This document shows positions 5,167 to 6,198 of a DNA stretch of 6,198 bases, piece after piece. A program made the translations under genes and the position numbers. The DNA is from Pseudomonadota bacterium (GTDB taxonomy: Bacteria; Pseudomonadota; Alphaproteobacteria; Rhizobiales; Hyphomicrobiaceae): positions 1-6,198 of the forward strand of contig JAEZHL010000111.1 of assembly GCA_023416575.1 (NCBI GenBank), read 5' to 3'. The stretch's first letter is position 1; every line of letters begins with the position of its first letter. The notes beneath the pieces were generated by a model that did not search any database, had not been told where the DNA came from, and saw only the letters and a program-made list of their open reading frames with translations.

Positions 5167-6198
5167 CTAGGCCTTGAGGGGGAAATACTGGCGATAGAAC
5201 GCGATCGTCGCCGGCAGGATGACGAGCTGGCCGATCAGCGAGGCGAACAGGCAGACCGCCGCCAGACGCCCGAACAGCCGCAATGACGGCAAATGCGACA
5301 GCATGGTGACGCCGAGGCCCAGGGCCAGGACGATCGTCGTCAACACGATCACCGGTCCGATGTGATGCATGGTGGCGACGAGCGCCTCCGTTGCTTTGCC
5401 GGGTCCCGGCCCGATCCGCGACTCCTCGAGGCGGTAGCGGTTGAGGAAGTGGATCGTCGAGTCGATCGCCAGCGCGAACGCGACGGTGATGGCGATCATG
5501 GAGGCGAACTGCAGTCCCTCACCGAAAACCCAGAGCAACGCGCCCGTCGCGAAAATTGGGAACAGCGACGGTAGGATGCTCGCCACGCCGGACAGCACCG
5601 AGCGGAGTGCGATGCCGAGGAAAATGAAAATCACGAACATGTCGCCGATGAGCCCGATGTTGAGCTCGCCGATGAGCTTGGCCGAATTGCGCGCGGCAAT
5701 GGCCGGCAGGCCCGTCACGGAGATGTCATAGTCGCGGAACTCCTGCCGGAGCGGATCGAGGGCCCGGTCGATCTTCTCGACCACGGGGAGGATCTCGCTC
5801 GCATCGACGTCCGGCAGCCTGCCGGTCACCAGCACGGCCTGCTCATCCTTGTCGATGAACCGGCGCACGAGATGCTCCGGCAGCACGCCGATGTAGCCTT
5901 TGACCGTCTCGATGCTGTCGTCTCCGGTCTCGACGAGCCAGCGGCGCAGGCTCTCCGCGGACCACACGTTCCCGAGGCCAGCCACCTCCTCCAGCACCGC
6001 ATGCGCCCGGCCGATGACGTCGAACGTCGACGCGCTGTAGAGCGTCTGCCCGTTCTTCAGCTGGATCATCACGTGGACCGGGTTGGCGCCCGTCAGCTTC
6101 TCATCGAGGCTGCTCGAGGCCGCCAGCGCGTGCTCCTTGTCCGGCACCTGATCGGCGAGGCGGTACTGCGGCTGCAGCTGGATGTAGGCGAGCCCGCT
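5167..6198 (-). CDS. RND/MMPL-superfamily exporter, C-terminal part (5' end outside window)
   Basis: The last 343 residues of a larger inner-membrane transporter are visible. The frame stays open to 6198 with no stop, and the start lies beyond the window. In the visible part, about residues 1-175 form a hydrophilic loop. Five helices follow at roughly 182-199, 204-225, 229-250, 279-301 and 308-333. This is the layout of the second half of an RND protein after its seventh helix: the large periplasmic loop and then helices 8-12. The VAFALAIDSTIHFLNRYR block (Asp at about 246) matches the conserved fourth-helix region of the COG1033/MMPL 'predicted exporter of the RND superfamily'. Such proteins move lipids, hopanoids or other hydrophobic compounds by proton antiport; the substrate here is unknown. 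Downstream on the same strand are the PrsW-like protease and the thioesterase. Confidence 0.85.
   Translation of the reverse strand, partial: SGLAYIQLQPQYRLADQVPDKEHALAASSSLDEKLTGANPVHVMIQLKNGQTLYSASTFDVIGRAHAVLEEVAGLGNVWSAESLRRWLVETGDDSIETVKGYIGVLPEHLVRRFIDKDEQAVLVTGRLPDVDASEILPVVEKIDRALDPLRQEFRDYDISVTGLPAIAARNSAKLIGELNIGLIGDMFVIFIFLGIALRSVLSGVASILPSLFPIFATGALLWVFGEGLQFASMIAITVAFALAIDSTIHFLNRYRLEESRIGPGPGKATEALVATMHHIGPVIVLTTIVLALGLGVTMLSHLPSLRLFGRLAAVCLFASLIGQLVILPATIAFYRQYFPLKA

Noticed and set aside
3893..5170. A 425-residue stop-free plus-strand frame, the longest in the window
   Set aside because: It runs antisense through the thioesterase, the 12-nt linker and the whole PrsW-like gene. 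Its product is rich in His, Arg, Asp, Gln and Glu with no domain pattern, which is typical of the complement of GC-rich membrane-protein genes. The minus-strand genes have family motifs, and the protease also has a good ribosome site.

Overview
The window is GC-rich, densely coding bacterial chromosomal DNA. It holds seven protein genes, one of them cut by the right edge. Gene content, strong ATC/GCG/CTG codon preference and short or absent intergenic gaps suggest an alphaproteobacterium, perhaps of the Hyphomicrobiales; this is an inference from style, not from a marker gene. I see no rRNA, tRNA, insertion sequence, CRISPR array, phage gene or clear sign of recent transfer.

Left part (1-2705): an EamA-family (drug/metabolite transporter, DMT) permease is on the plus strand at 148-1053. 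It meets, tail to tail and only 4 nt away, a minus-strand pair. That pair is an FMN-binding split-barrel protein of the pyridoxamine-phosphate-oxidase-like class (2094-2705), followed after 1 nt by a low-specificity L-threonine aldolase (1058-2092). The 1-nt junction implies one transcript and translational coupling.

Middle (2706-3796): a 160-nt divergent spacer separates this pair from a second EamA permease of a different subtype (2866-3753, plus). Its stop lies 43 nt from the stop of the next minus-strand gene. A perfect 8-bp inverted repeat, extendable to 11 bp, sits over that convergent junction and is the best terminator candidate in the window.

Right part (3797-6198): three minus-strand genes are read from right to left. 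They are the C-terminal half of an RND/MMPL-type exporter (5167 to beyond 6198), a PrsW-like glutamic-type intramembrane protease (4304-5041), and a hotdog-fold acyl-CoA thioesterase resembling betainyl-CoA thioesterases (3797-4291). The last two are 12 nt apart and very probably cotranscribed. The exporter is 125 nt upstream and may or may not belong to the unit.

How they might work together: the threonine aldolase unit lies between two small-molecule permeases, which fits amino-acid or cofactor handling with import or export. The right-hand group puts a membrane exporter, a membrane-embedded protease and an acyl-CoA thioesterase in one direction, which suggests an envelope- or lipid-related job. 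Both ideas are inferences from context. I did not find a convincing, wholly new system. The least explained items are the protease/thioesterase pair and three identical 12-bp palindromes in neighbouring genes.
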